In this document: one piece after another, positions 34,403-43,900 of the stretch
How positions within the stretch are numbered: position 1 is the first letter of the stretch
How the letters are laid out: every line of letters begins with the position of its first letter
NCBI GenBank assembly: GCA_947456965.1
Contig: CANGTU010000024.1
Location: 1-47,856 of the forward strand
DNA length: 47,856 nt
DNA from: Flavobacteriales bacterium
GTDB taxonomy: Bacteria; Bacteroidota; Bacteroidia; Flavobacteriales_D; Sanyastnellaceae
Direction: 5' to 3'
Made by a program: the position numbers and the translations under genes
The notes under the pieces: model-generated
What the model was told of the DNA's origin: nothing
What the model saw: the letters and a program-made list of their open reading frames with translations, nothing else
Databases searched by the model: none

Positions 34403-35176
34403 ATGGAATTGTTTGACCAGATTGACCTGAGCCGCGTGCCCGAGCACGTAGCCATCATCATGGATGGCAATGGCCGCTGGGCCAAGAGTCAGGGACGAGA
34501 GCGCATCTTCGGGCACTTCAACGGTGTAGAGGCGGTGCGGGCCAGTCTGAAGGCCGCTACCCGCTCAGGGGTTCGTTATCTCACCCTGTATGCCTTTTCC
34601 ACCGAAAACTGGAACCGTCCCAAGGAAGAGGTGGATGCTCTGATGAATCTGCTGGTTCAGACCATCGTAGGTGAGGTCGATGACCTTGACCGCAACGAAG
34701 TGCGCCTGCACGCCATCGGGGACCTCGAGAACCTGCCTGATGCTTGCCGCAGCGAACTCTTTGGCGCCATGGAGCGCACGCGGGACAATGAGCGCGTAAA
34801 CCTCATTCTGGCGCTGAACTACAGTGCAAGATGGGAGATGACCCATGCCGTGAAGGAGATTGTGGCATCAGGAATACCCGCCTCAAGGATTACCGGTCAG
34901 GTCATTTCAGATCATCTGAGCACCCGATCATTTCCCGATCCCGAGTTGCTTATCCGCACAAGCGGGGAGATGCGGATCAGTAACTTTTTGCTTTGGCAGA
35001 TCGCCTATGCTGAACTTTATTTCACCGACATCCTTTGGCCGGACTTCAACGAGCAGGAATTCTTCAAGGCTCTGATCGATTTCCAAGGTCGCGAGCGTCG
35101 GTTTGGAAAAACGTCCGAGCAGATAACCCCTCGCACCGGACTCAATGTAATCCGGAGGAGGAAAACAGGAACATGA
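34403..35176 (+). CDS. uppS: Undecaprenyl diphosphate synthase
   Basis: UppS extends farnesyl diphosphate to the C55 carrier used for peptidoglycan and surface glycans, including presumably the product of the cluster at 6.5-19 kb. I use ATG 34403, giving 257 residues. The catalytic Asp21 is in VAIIMDGNGRWAKSQGRERI. Other motifs are YLTLYAFSTENWNRPKEEVD, the RTSGEMRISNFLLWQIAYAE signature, and ELYFTDILWPDF. It overlaps bamA by ATGA. Confidence 0.96.
   Translation: MELFDQIDLSRVPEHVAIIMDGNGRWAKSQGRERIFGHFNGVEAVRASLKAATRSGVRYLTLYAFSTENWNRPKEEVDALMNLLVQTIVGEVDDLDRNEVRLHAIGDLENLPDACRSELFGAMERTRDNERVNLILALNYSARWEMTHAVKEIVASGIPASRITGQVISDHLSTRSFPDPELLIRTSGEMRISNFLLWQIAYAELYFTDILWPDFNEQEFFKALIDFQGRERRFGKTSEQITPRTGLNVIRRRKTGT
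35154..35161 (+). promoter_or_regulatory. Shine-Dalgarno-like GGAGGAGG before bamA
   Basis: This strong SD-like octamer lies 11 nt before the bamA ATG, inside the uppS coding region. Such sites are uncommon and often unused in Bacteroidota, and here it also encodes the Arg-rich end of UppS, so function is uncertain. Confidence 0.35.
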
Positions 35177-37719
35177 TACCTGCACTTTCTTTCCGCCACC
35201 ACCTTCGGGTTATGCTGCTCATGCTGCTTGTGTCGAGTGGTTTTAGTACCGCCCGGGCCCAGCCAACGGCAGCTGAGCCCCAGCGCTATCGTATTGCCGG
35301 GATCACTGTGATGGGCACGGAATACACGGACCCTCAGGCGATCAAGCTGTTCAGTGGTCTTAAAGAAGGAGAGGAAATTCTCCTTCCTGGAGAAGACATT
35401 GCCGATGCCATCCGGTTGCTGTGGAAGCAGAAGCTCTTTGCAGACGTCTCCATTTACGCTGCCGAATTCAGAGGCACGGATGTATATCTCGTCATCCGGC
35501 TCACGGAGATGCCCCGTCTTGGCAGTTTTGGCTTTCCGGGATTGCGGAAGTCGGAGGCTGAGAATCTGAGGGAGAAACTTGCCTTGGTCAACGGCACTGT
35601 GTGCAATGAAAACCTGAAAACAACGGCCATCAGCAGGATTCGGAAATACTACGTGGAGAAAGGGTTTTTCAACGTTAAGATTGACATCCGGGAAACCCCT
35701 GACCCCATTCTGCAGGACAAGAATTACATCCGGCTTGACTTTTTGGTTGAACGCGGCAATCGCGTGAAGGTCGGAGAAATCGCACTGGTCGGGGCATCGG
35801 AAATAAGTCCGGCCCGGGTCAGGCGCTTCATGAAGAACACCAAGCAGATGGCCTGGTGGCGCATATTTAAGTCATCTAAGTACATAGAAGAAGAGTATGC
35901 CACGGATAAGGCCGCGGTCATTGCCAAGTACAACAAGGAAGGATTTCGCAATGCGCGCATTGTGCGGGACTCCATCTATACCATTGCCCCGGGCCGCATT
36001 GGCATCTACATGAAAATTGAAGAAGATCGTCGGTTCTACTTCCGCAACATCTCCTTTGCCGGTAATACGAAATACTCTGGTGCAGCGCTTGACAGTGTGC
36101 TCAATATCCGAAAGGGTGATGTGTACAATCTCGAAATGTTGTCACAGCGAATTGAATTCAACCAGAACGGCCGCGACATCTCATCGCTTTACACGGATGA
36201 TGGTTACCTCAGCTTCTATGCATTTCCAGTAGAAACACTTGTACAACCCGACAGCATCGACATTGAGATACGCGTTTACGAAGGCAATCAGTTCCGGATT
36301 GGCCGAGTGACGGTGACTGGCAATACCAAGACCAATGATCATGTCATATTCCGGGAGATCCGCACCCGGCCGGGCGACCTCTTCAACAGGTCCGATGTAG
36401 TGAGGACACAACGCGAGCTGGCCGCACTGAACTACTTCAATCCCCAGGCCTTTGACGTGAAGATGAATCCTCGAGAAGACAAAGGATTGGTGGATCTTCA
36501 GTATGTGGTGGAAGAAAAGCCCTCCGACCAGATTGAACTCAGTGGCGGATGGGGAGGAGGTCGCATTGTGGGCTCGCTGGGGCTTAGCTTCAACAATTTT
36601 TCCATGCGGAATATTTTCAAGAAAGACGCCTGGACACCTCTGCCATCCGGTGACGGGCAGCGCTTCTCTATCCGCGCCGTATCCAATGGTTTATTCTTTC
36701 GGTCATATAACCTTTCCTTCACCGAACCATGGCTTGGTGGACGGAAACCCAACTCACTCAGTGTTTCGGCCTTTCGTTCTGTACAAACCAATGGACTGCG
36801 CCGTCGGATCAATAACGAAATCAATCCCGCTTATCAGTCCCTTGTGATTAATGGAGCCTCGGTATCGTTTGGGCAGCGCTGGCAGCGTCCTGACGACTGG
36901 TTCCTGTTTTACGCCGGTGTATCCTACCAGCACTTTGAGCTGAACCGGTTTGGCTCGTTCTTCAGTTTCAATGAAGGGTTCTCCAACAACCTCTCCTTCA
37001 ATGCCACGCTTGAGCGCAACTCGGTATCGGATCCCATTTATCCCACATGGGGATCCAAGATTACACTGAGCACAAAATCGACCTTGCCCTATACCTTGAT
37101 CGGACAGCGCGTGCTCGGCCAGCAGTATGACTTCGAGAACATGCCCGATCAGGAGCGTTTTGACTGGGTAGAGTATTACAAAATCAAGTTCACGGCTAAT
37201 TGGTATACTGCGCTCAACAAGCACAAGACCAACAAATTTGTACTCCACACGAATGTCGGTTTCGGTTTTCTGGGTGCGTATAACCGACAGCTCGGAGAAT
37301 CACCGTTTGAGCGCTTCTATCTCGGCGGGGTCTTCCTCAGCGGCTTCCTGCTTGACGGACGGGAGATTGTGAACCTGCGCGGCTACGACGACCTGTCGCT
37401 CACCACGCCGAGTGATCGTGTGGGCGCTCCCATCATTACCAAGTATGGCATGGAGCTCCGTTACCCCCTGTCCACGAATCCCAGTGCAACCATCTTTGCA
37501 CTCAGCTTCCTGGAGGCAGGGCGCACATGGGAAGACTTCGGTGACTACAACCCCTTTAATCTGTATCGTTCGGGTGGGGTAGGCCTCCGCATCTTCCTTC
37601 CGATGTTTGGTTTGCTGGGCTTTGATTATGGATGGAGACTGGACGAATTGCCCTCGAGGCCGAACATGTCCCGCGGTCAGTTCCACTTCTCCATTGGTAT
37701 GAATCTTGGCGAGCTCTAA
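35173..37719 (+). CDS. bamA: Outer-membrane protein assembly factor BamA
   Basis: BamA inserts beta-barrel proteins in the outer membrane. From ATG 35173 it has 848 residues with signal peptide MLLMLLVSSGFSTARAQ. Periplasmic POTRA repeats follow; examples are YRIAGITVMGTEYTDPQAIK, GSFGFPGLRKSEAENLREKL, VKVGEIALVGASEISPARVR and FRIGRVTVTGNTKTNDHVIF. The C-terminal barrel includes SGGWGGGRIVGSLGLSFNNF and the substitute VRGF/Y loop motif LRGYDDLSL. The end, FHFSIGMNLGEL, lacks a terminal Phe. It is followed 47 bp later by two ompH genes. Confidence 0.94.
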   Translation: MIPALSFRHHLRVMLLMLLVSSGFSTARAQPTAAEPQRYRIAGITVMGTEYTDPQAIKLFSGLKEGEEILLPGEDIADAIRLLWKQKLFADVSIYAAEFRGTDVYLVIRLTEMPRLGSFGFPGLRKSEAENLREKLALVNGTVCNENLKTTAISRIRKYYVEKGFFNVKIDIRETPDPILQDKNYIRLDFLVERGNRVKVGEIALVGASEISPARVRRFMKNTKQMAWWRIFKSSKYIEEEYATDKAAVIAKYNKEGFRNARIVRDSIYTIAPGRIGIYMKIEEDRRFYFRNISFAGNTKYSGAALDSVLNIRKGDVYNLEMLSQRIEFNQNGRDISSLYTDDGYLSFYAFPVETLVQPDSIDIEIRVYEGNQFRIGRVTVTGNTKTNDHVIFREIRTRPGDLFNRSDVVRTQRELAALNYFNPQAFDVKMNPREDKGLVDLQYVVEEKPSDQIELSGGWGGGRIVGSLGLSFNNFSMRNIFKKDAWTPLPSGDGQRFSIRAVSNGLFFRSYNLSFTEPWLGGRKPNSLSVSAFRSVQTNGLRRRINNEINPAYQSLVINGASVSFGQRWQRPDDWFLFYAGVSYQHFELNRFGSFFSFNEGFSNNLSFNATLERNSVSDPIYPTWGSKITLSTKSTLPYTLIGQRVLGQQYDFENMPDQERFDWVEYYKIKFTANWYTALNKHKTNKFVLHTNVGFGFLGAYNRQLGESPFERFYLGGVFLSGFLLDGREIVNLRGYDDLSLTTPSDRVGAPIITKYGMELRYPLSTNPSATIFALSFLEAGRTWEDFGDYNPFNLYRSGGVGLRIFLPMFGLLGFDYGWRLDELPSRPNMSRGQFHFSIGMNLGEL

Positions 37720-37766
37720 CCCCTTTTGTAACTTCGCAAATCTTTGACTGTCATAGCCCTGAATCC

Positions 37767-38405
37767 ATGAAGCACGCCCTCCTGACCATCGTCATTTTGC
37801 TCACCTTCGGGCAGCTTGCCAGTGCCCAGAAGTTCGGGTATGTCGACTCCAAGTATATTCTGAGTCACATGCCGGAATACCAGGCCGCGCAGCAAGAGAT
37901 TAACAAGCTGAGCAGCCAGTGGCAGAAAGAGATTGAGGAGAAGTACAACACCATTGACAAGCTCGAGAAGGCTTACCAGGCAGAGAAGATTCTGCTCACG
38001 GATGAAATGCGCAAGAAACGCGAGGAGGAAATTGCTCAAAAGCGGACAGAAGCCAAGGAAATGCAGAAACAGAAGTTTGGTGTGGAAGGTGAGTTATTCA
38101 AGAAGCGCGAAGAACTGATAAAGCCCATCCAGGACCAGATTTATCAGGCCATTCAGGAAGTCGCTTCCCAAAGTGCATTGATGGTGGTTTTTGATCGTGC
38201 CAACCAGAGTAACATTTTATACTCCAATCCTAAGCACGATATCAGCGATAAGGTTCTCAAGAAGATGGGACTCAAGCCCGGCGAAATCATCGAAGAGGAA
38301 GAGGGTGGAGAGACCCCCGAAGAGGAAGGTGAAAAGCCAGGAGGGGCGACCGAACCCAAGGGCAGCAAGGGAGGAGGCGGAGAGCGAGCACCTGCACGAA
38401 AATAA
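37767..38405 (+). CDS. OmpH/Skp family periplasmic chaperone, copy 1
   Basis: Skp-type proteins hold unfolded outer-membrane proteins for BamA. The start at ATG 37767 gives 212 residues with signal peptide MKHALLTIVILLTFGQLASA. The body is the usual long helical hairpin: KFGYVDSKYILSHMPEYQAA, then coiled coil with KQKFGVEGELFKKREELIKP, then VASQSALMVVFDRANQSNI. It carries an extra low-complexity Glu/Gly/Lys tail of about 40 residues, absent from the second copy. A TAACTTCG box (37729-37736) is 30 nt upstream. Confidence 0.9.
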   Translation: MKHALLTIVILLTFGQLASAQKFGYVDSKYILSHMPEYQAAQQEINKLSSQWQKEIEEKYNTIDKLEKAYQAEKILLTDEMRKKREEEIAQKRTEAKEMQKQKFGVEGELFKKREELIKPIQDQIYQAIQEVASQSALMVVFDRANQSNILYSNPKHDISDKVLKKMGLKPGEIIEEEEGGETPEEEGEKPGGATEPKGSKGGGGERAPARK

Positions 38406-38416
38406 ACAGCAACATA

Positions 38417-38442
38417 TTGGCCTCATTATTGAAACAGGCCAA
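38417..38442 (+). other. Hairpin between the two ompH genes
   Basis: TTGGCCT (38417-38423) pairs with AGGCCAA (38436-38442) around a 12-nt loop. There is no T tract, so it may stabilise or process the bicistronic mRNA rather than terminate it. Confidence 0.4.
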
Positions 38443-38459
38443 CCAAATAAATCCGTGAA

Positions 38460-38984
38460 ATGACTATGAAAACCCTGATTGCCGCCGTCACACTACTATT
38501 CCTCTCGCTTAGCACTTTTGCCCAAAAACTCGGGCATACTGACGGACAGGCCCTTTTGCTTGCCCTACCAGAGCGCGCTGCCATTGAAGAGCAGTTGCAA
38601 AAAGTTGCTGCTGAATACGAGAACACACTCAAGACCATGAAGACCGACTATGATGCCAGGGTCAAGGAATTCGAGGCCGGACGCAACAGCTGGCCTGAAG
38701 CCATCCTGCAGAGCAAGGCCAAGGCGATAACCGATCTTGAGCAGAACATGTACGATCTGCAGCAGACGGCCAATGATGATCTGGACAAGCAGCAGATGGC
38801 GCTTCTGAAGCCGCTTATCGACAAGGTCAACAATGCCATTGATAAAGTGGCCGTGGCCAATGGGTACAGTTACATCTTCGATGCTGGTGTTGGCGCACTT
38901 CTGTATAAAGGCGGAGATGACGTTACGGACCTGGTGAAGGCCGAGCTCGGCATACCGGTCACCAATCCGGCTCCGAAGAACTGA
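38460..38984 (+). CDS. OmpH/Skp family periplasmic chaperone, copy 2
   Basis: The 174-residue protein has a signal peptide, MTMKTLIAAVTLLFLSLSTF, with cleavage after AFAQ-type residues (FAQ), then KLGHTDGQALLLALPERAAI and the coiled-coil hairpin, ending with VAVANGYSYIFDAGVGALLY. It is a clear paralogue of the gene before it, as two tandem ompH genes after bamA are typical of the phylum. ATG 38460 is used; 38466 is equally possible. Confidence 0.9.
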   Translation: MTMKTLIAAVTLLFLSLSTFAQKLGHTDGQALLLALPERAAIEEQLQKVAAEYENTLKTMKTDYDARVKEFEAGRNSWPEAILQSKAKAITDLEQNMYDLQQTANDDLDKQQMALLKPLIDKVNNAIDKVAVANGYSYIFDAGVGALLYKGGDDVTDLVKAELGIPVTNPAPKN

Positions 38985-39007
38985 TTAAAACTTGACGCAT
39001 TTGATTT

Positions 39008-39032
39008 GAAATCCCGGCCTGACCGGGATTTC
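39008..39032 (+). terminator. Hairpin terminator between ompH and murI
   Basis: GAAATCCCGG (39008-39017) and CCGGGATTTC (39023-39032) form a perfect 10-bp stem with a CCTGA loop. The T tract is short, so termination may be partial; it ends 15 nt before the murI ATG. Confidence 0.6.
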
Positions 39033-39046
39033 CTATTCTTGTCCGG

Positions 39047-39865
39047 ATGAAAAATGAGCAGCGCCCCATTGGCATCTTCGACTCAGGCATAGGCGGCCTG
39101 ACGGTTGCCAATGCGATTCGCAAGGTATTGCCGCATGAATCATTTATTTATTTCGGTGATACAGCGCACCTCCCGTATGGAGACAAGTCACCGGAGAGTA
39201 TTCGCGGCTATGCCCTGCGCATTACCCGCTTTCTCCTTGAGCGACGATGCAAGGCCATTGTCATTGCGTGCAATACCGCATCGGCACATGCCTATAAAGA
39301 GGTAGTCCGCCTGTGTGGATCAGAAGTACCTGTGATCAATGTAATTGATCCTGTGGCCCGGCACACAGCGGAGCGATTTGATCATGGACAGGTAGGTGTA
39401 ATTGGCACAAAGGGCACGATTCAGTCGCGTGTATACGTGCAGCGTATCGAGCGTCTCAATCCCCGCCTGAAAGTCATTTCTAACGCCACGCCATTGCTCG
39501 CGCCCATGATTGAGGAAGGATTTTTCAATAATCAGATCTCCCGAACGATTATTCGGAATTATCTCGAGCGACCGAATTTCAAGAAGATCAGAGCCATCAT
39601 TCTGGGATGCACGCACTATCCGTTGATAGCCCGTGAGATTCGTGAAATTACGGGAGTGGATGTGGACATCATTGACAGTGCTCGCGTAGTAGCGGGAGAA
39701 GTGAAGACAGTTCTCTCAGCTCGTCATCTCTTGAATCCAAGTGCTTCAGCTCCCTCTTATCGTTTCTATGTAAGCGACAAGACGGCTGCATTTGAGAAGA
39801 GCACCCGCATCTTTTTCCGGGAGCAGATTAAACTGGAAAAATCCCGCATCTGGGAGCGAGGCTGA
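39047..39865 (+). CDS. murI: Glutamate racemase
   Basis: MurI makes D-glutamate for peptidoglycan. The 272-residue protein has the N-terminal IGIFDSGIGGLTVANAIRK with Asp12, the first catalytic Cys75 in AIVIACNTASAHA, and the second, Cys188, in AIILGCTHYPLIAREI. It is the last gene of the envelope block and converges on lspA with only 8 bp between stops. Confidence 0.96.
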   Translation: MKNEQRPIGIFDSGIGGLTVANAIRKVLPHESFIYFGDTAHLPYGDKSPESIRGYALRITRFLLERRCKAIVIACNTASAHAYKEVVRLCGSEVPVINVIDPVARHTAERFDHGQVGVIGTKGTIQSRVYVQRIERLNPRLKVISNATPLLAPMIEEGFFNNQISRTIIRNYLERPNFKKIRAIILGCTHYPLIAREIREITGVDVDIIDSARVVAGEVKTVLSARHLLNPSASAPSYRFYVSDKTAAFEKSTRIFFREQIKLEKSRIWERG

Positions 39866-39873
39866 TGCGGGAA

Positions 39874-40551
39874 TCAGTCCTGTTGCTGTGACGCTGTCAC
39901 CCCGCTGTTGGAGTCAGGTGATTCATCCACGGCAATCACTGCGTTTTTGGGATGTTGCGGAAAAAAGCGCTTCTGGAAAAGCAGGATGAGCAAAATACCG
40001 ATGGTGATGGCTGAGTCCGCGATATTGAACACCGGCGGAAATAGCTCTCGCGTCTTTCCTCCGATGGTAATCTCCTTAGAAAAGTGCAGCATATCCACCA
40101 CATTTCCCATCAGAAAAGGAGCGTAACCTTCGCCGTCCATTTCCGCCTTTCCGAAATACATAGTGTAGTCCCCAACGTCAGGATCGAAGCGCGATCCCTT
40201 GTTGAAGATCAGTCCGTACGCGGCACTGTCCATAATATTCCCCAGCGCACCAGCCACGATAAGCGAAATGCTGATGACCAGTCCGGCATGCGCTCCCGAA
40301 CGAATAAATTTCAGCAGGTAGTAAATAATAACGAATACTACGATGATACGAAAGATGCTCAGGGTAAGCTTACCCGCCTCACCGGGAATCATCCATCCGA
40401 AGGCCATACCAGGGTTCTCGACAAACTGAAGATCGAGCCATCCGGGGATCAGTGTACGTGATTCACCGTAGTGAAAATGGAGCTTGATCCAGAACTTCAG
40501 CCATTGATCGGCGACCAGGACGAGCAGGATCGTAAGGATGGCCTTCTTCAC
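39874..40551 (-). CDS. lspA: Lipoprotein signal peptidase
   Basis: LspA cleaves the signal peptide of diacylated prolipoproteins in the inner membrane. The 225-residue protein has four hydrophobic segments. The two catalytic Asp residues are in ALGNIMDSAAYGLIFN and VFNIADSAITIGILLI. The N-terminus LVADQWLKFWIKLHFHYGES and FVENPGMAFGWMIPG are typical. Compared with proteobacterial LspA (about 165) it has an extra internal loop and a C-terminal tail, common in Bacteroidota. It is third in an ileS-dksA-lspA run. Confidence 0.94.
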   Translation of the reverse strand: MKKAILTILLVLVADQWLKFWIKLHFHYGESRTLIPGWLDLQFVENPGMAFGWMIPGEAGKLTLSIFRIIVVFVIIYYLLKFIRSGAHAGLVISISLIVAGALGNIMDSAAYGLIFNKGSRFDPDVGDYTMYFGKAEMDGEGYAPFLMGNVVDMLHFSKEITIGGKTRELFPPVFNIADSAITIGILLILLFQKRFFPQHPKNAVIAVDESPDSNSGVTASQQQD

Positions 40552-40567
40552 TGTGAATCAGACCGGG

Positions 40568-40972
40568 TTACTGCTTGTTCTTGGCCTCGATACTGAGCGT
40601 GGCATGCGGCACCAGGCGGAGGCGCTCCTTTGGAATCAGCTTGCCAGTGACACGGCATATGCCATAGGTCTTATTCTTGATCCTCAGGAGCGCATTTTCA
40701 AGAGAAAGAATAAACTTCTCCTGCCGTGCGGCAAGTTGTGCCACTTCTTCACGGCTCATGGTATCATTACCATCTTCCATCATCTTGAATGTGGGAGAGG
40801 TATCGTCCGTGCTATTATCACCCTCGTGTGACAGAGACTGCCGCAGTTCGTCCAGGTCGGACTTGGCCTGTGCAAGTTTCTCCTGGATGAGCGCCTCGAA
40901 TTCCTTGAGGTCCTTATCCGAGTATTTGGTTGCTTCGCTTTTTGGAGCTTCTTCTGCTTTCTTCTTTGCCAT
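40568..40972 (-). CDS. TraR/DksA family zinc-finger-like protein
   Basis: The 134-residue protein has an N-terminal Lys/Glu-rich coiled coil and a C-terminal TraR/DksA domain, with LENALLRIKNKTYGICRVTG and KLIPKERLRLVPHATLSIEA. Only one of the four zinc-binding Cys of classical DksA remains, as in other Bacteroidota members. DksA proteins bind RNA polymerase and alter promoter response to ppGpp, but this branch is not shown to do so. It starts 3 bp after ileS and is likely cotranslated. Confidence 0.88.
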   Translation of the reverse strand: MAKKKAEEAPKSEATKYSDKDLKEFEALIQEKLAQAKSDLDELRQSLSHEGDNSTDDTSPTFKMMEDGNDTMSREEVAQLAARQEKFILSLENALLRIKNKTYGICRVTGKLIPKERLRLVPHATLSIEAKNKQ

Positions 40973-40975
40973 ACA

Positions 40976-43900
40976 TCAATTCAGTTTTAGGATATCAATT
41001 CGGGTGGTTACTCCATCCTCAATCTCCACGGGCTCCCCGCTCTTCAGGTCTTCAACAAGGTCAAGTTCACCTGCCAGCACCTGGCTGCGAATATATTCCG
41101 AATTCGCCCGGACAGCCTCGTCCACGGCCGGGTGGGACTGAATCCTGACCCGGATCCTGTCGGTAACGTCTAATCCTGCGCCTTTTCTGAGGTTTTGAAT
41201 CCGGTTGACAAACTCGCGGGCGATTCCTTCGGCCTTCAATTCCTCCGTAATAGTGATGTCGAGGGCTACGGTCAGGTTACCCTGGTTAGCCACCTTCCAG
41301 CCGGGTATATCTACCGGCACGATTTCCACGTCATCCGGAACCAATTCGATCCGGTCACCTTCTACATCCAGAGCGAATACTCCGGCTGACTCGATCCCAG
41401 CGATGATTTGCTGGCTGTTGCGGTTAGCGAATTCCTGGACTGCCTTCATGTGTTTTCCGCACTTTCGTCCAAGAGTTTTGAAATTGAGTTTGAGATTCTT
41501 GACGAATCGAGCTTCTGACTCGTCCACCACATCCACTTCCCTCACATTCACTTCGGCACAGATCAAGTCGGCCACGGCCGCTACCTGAAGACGGAAGCGG
41601 CTGTCCAGAGCCGGAATGCGCACCTTTCCAAGCGGCTGCCTCACCCGAATACCTTCCTTCTTCCGGATACTCAGTACCATAGATGAAATATCCTGAGCCA
41701 GTTCCATCCTCTGCTCCAGATCGGGCAGGATAAGTGTTTGCTGAGGTGCTGGCAGGAGAGACAGATGCACGGAGTCGTGGACGCCGGAAAAACCGGCGTT
41801 CCGAACAGGCCTGGTGAGATTGAGGTAGAGCCAGTCCGCGAAGAAAGGAGCGATTGGGCTCATCAGTTGGGACAGCGTGGTCAGGCAGGTGTGAAGTGTT
41901 TCGTATGCCGCCTGTTTGTCGGGCGTCATCTCGCCATGCCAGAAGCGTTTGCGCGAAAGGCGCACGTACCAGTTGGAGAGATTGCGATCCACAAACTGTT
42001 CGATGGCCCGGGCTGCAGGAGTTGGATTATAGTCATCGAGGAAGCCCTTGACCTGTCCCACGAGTGAATTCAGGCTCGATAGAATCCAGCGGTCCAGTTC
42101 GCTTCGTTGAGCCGGCGGGATTTCAGGGCTTTTTCCGGGCACGAATGCATCGATATTCGCGTAGATCGTGAAGAACGAATACGTATTGAACAAGGTGCCG
42201 AAGAACCGCCTCTGTACCTCTTCGATTCCACCGGCATCGAATTTCAGGTTATCCCACGGCTGAGCATTGGCGACCATATACCAGCGCGTGGCATCGGCCC
42301 CGTAGCGCTGCAACGTTTCAAACGGATCTACGGCGTTGCCGAGTCGCTTGGACATCTTGTTACCGTTCCTGTCCAGCACCAATCCATTCGACACCACATT
42401 CCGGAAGGCCACAGAATCAAAGCACATGGTAGCGATTGCATGCAGCGTATAGAACCATCCGCGGGTCTGATCCACACCTTCGGCGATAAAGTCGGCCGGA
42501 AAGTGAGACCCCGAATCTACTTTTTCCCGATTCTCGAACGGATAATGCAGTTGAGCATAGGGCATTGCGCCGCTGTCAAACCATACGTCAATCAGATCAC
42601 TTTCACGCCTCATGATCTTGCCTGACGCTGACATGAGTATGATCTCATCCACAAAGGGCTTGTGCAGATCGAGCAATGAATAATTCCCGACCGAATGATC
42701 GTTCGGTACAAAGTCAGTGAGCGGATTGAACGACATAAATCCGGCGCTTACAGACTTGTTGATTTCATCACGGAGTTCCTCTACAGAAGCAATACACTTT
42801 TGCTCACTTCCATCTTCTGTTCGCCAGATTGGCAATGGAATGCCCCAGAAGCGGGAGCGGGAGAGATTCCAATCGTTGGCATTTTCGAGCCAGTTTCCAA
42901 ACCGGCCAGTTCCGGTTGACTCCGGTTTCCAGTTGATCGACTTATTCAATTCAATGAGGCGATCACGCACAGCGGTAACCCGGATAAACCAGGAGTCCAG
43001 CGGATAGTAAATAACTGGTTTATCAGTGCGCCAGCAATGCGGATAATTGTGGGCGTACTTCTCTTTGCGGAACAGTTTGTTTTCCTGCTGAAGTTTCAGC
43101 GTGATGCGCTCGTCCACACTCAGGTAGGACAGTCGTGACGTATCGCGAATAAATCCGGCGAGTTTCTCCTTCTGGTGGGTGAGTTCTTTTTGCTTTTCCT
43201 CCTCTGAGTAGTAGTCTTCCTTGACGTATTCATCGCCGTATAGAAAGACTCCATCCTGAACAACCGGAAGAAATCTTCCACGGCGGTCAACCAAGGTGAG
43301 CGATCCGATTCCATGCTGACGTGCCACGCGAAAGTCGTCGGCTCCGAATGAAGGCGCGATATGGACGATACCTGTACCATCTTCAGTCGTGACAAAATCA
43401 CCTGCGATAATCCGGAACGCATCACCATCTTCGGGTTGTGCAAACCGGAGGAGTTGCGTATAGCGGAAACCCACGAGATCTTTTCCGGCGAATGATGCGA
43501 TCACCCGGAAAGGCACCTGCTTATCTCCGGGCTTGTAGGCATCCCATTCAAGTTCAGCATTTTTATCCGGAAAAAATTTCGATACAAGGTCTGCGGCGAG
43601 AATCACTTCAACCGGATCACCTGAGTATGGATTAAAGGTGCTGACCAGTTGGTAGGTGATTTGGCTACCCACTGCCAGAGCCGTGTTGGAGGGGAGAGTC
43701 CAGGGCGTCGTAGTCCATGCCAGGCAGCACACAGGCAGTTCTGAATCCGGGAGGAAAGCAGGGCGTTCGGTCAGGGTGAACATGGCCACTGCCGAGGTAT
43801 CCTTGACCTCTCGGTAGCATCCCGGTTGATTCAGTTCGTGTGAACTGAGTCCGGTACCTGCGGCTGGAGAGTAGGGCTGGATGGTATATCCCTTGTAGAG

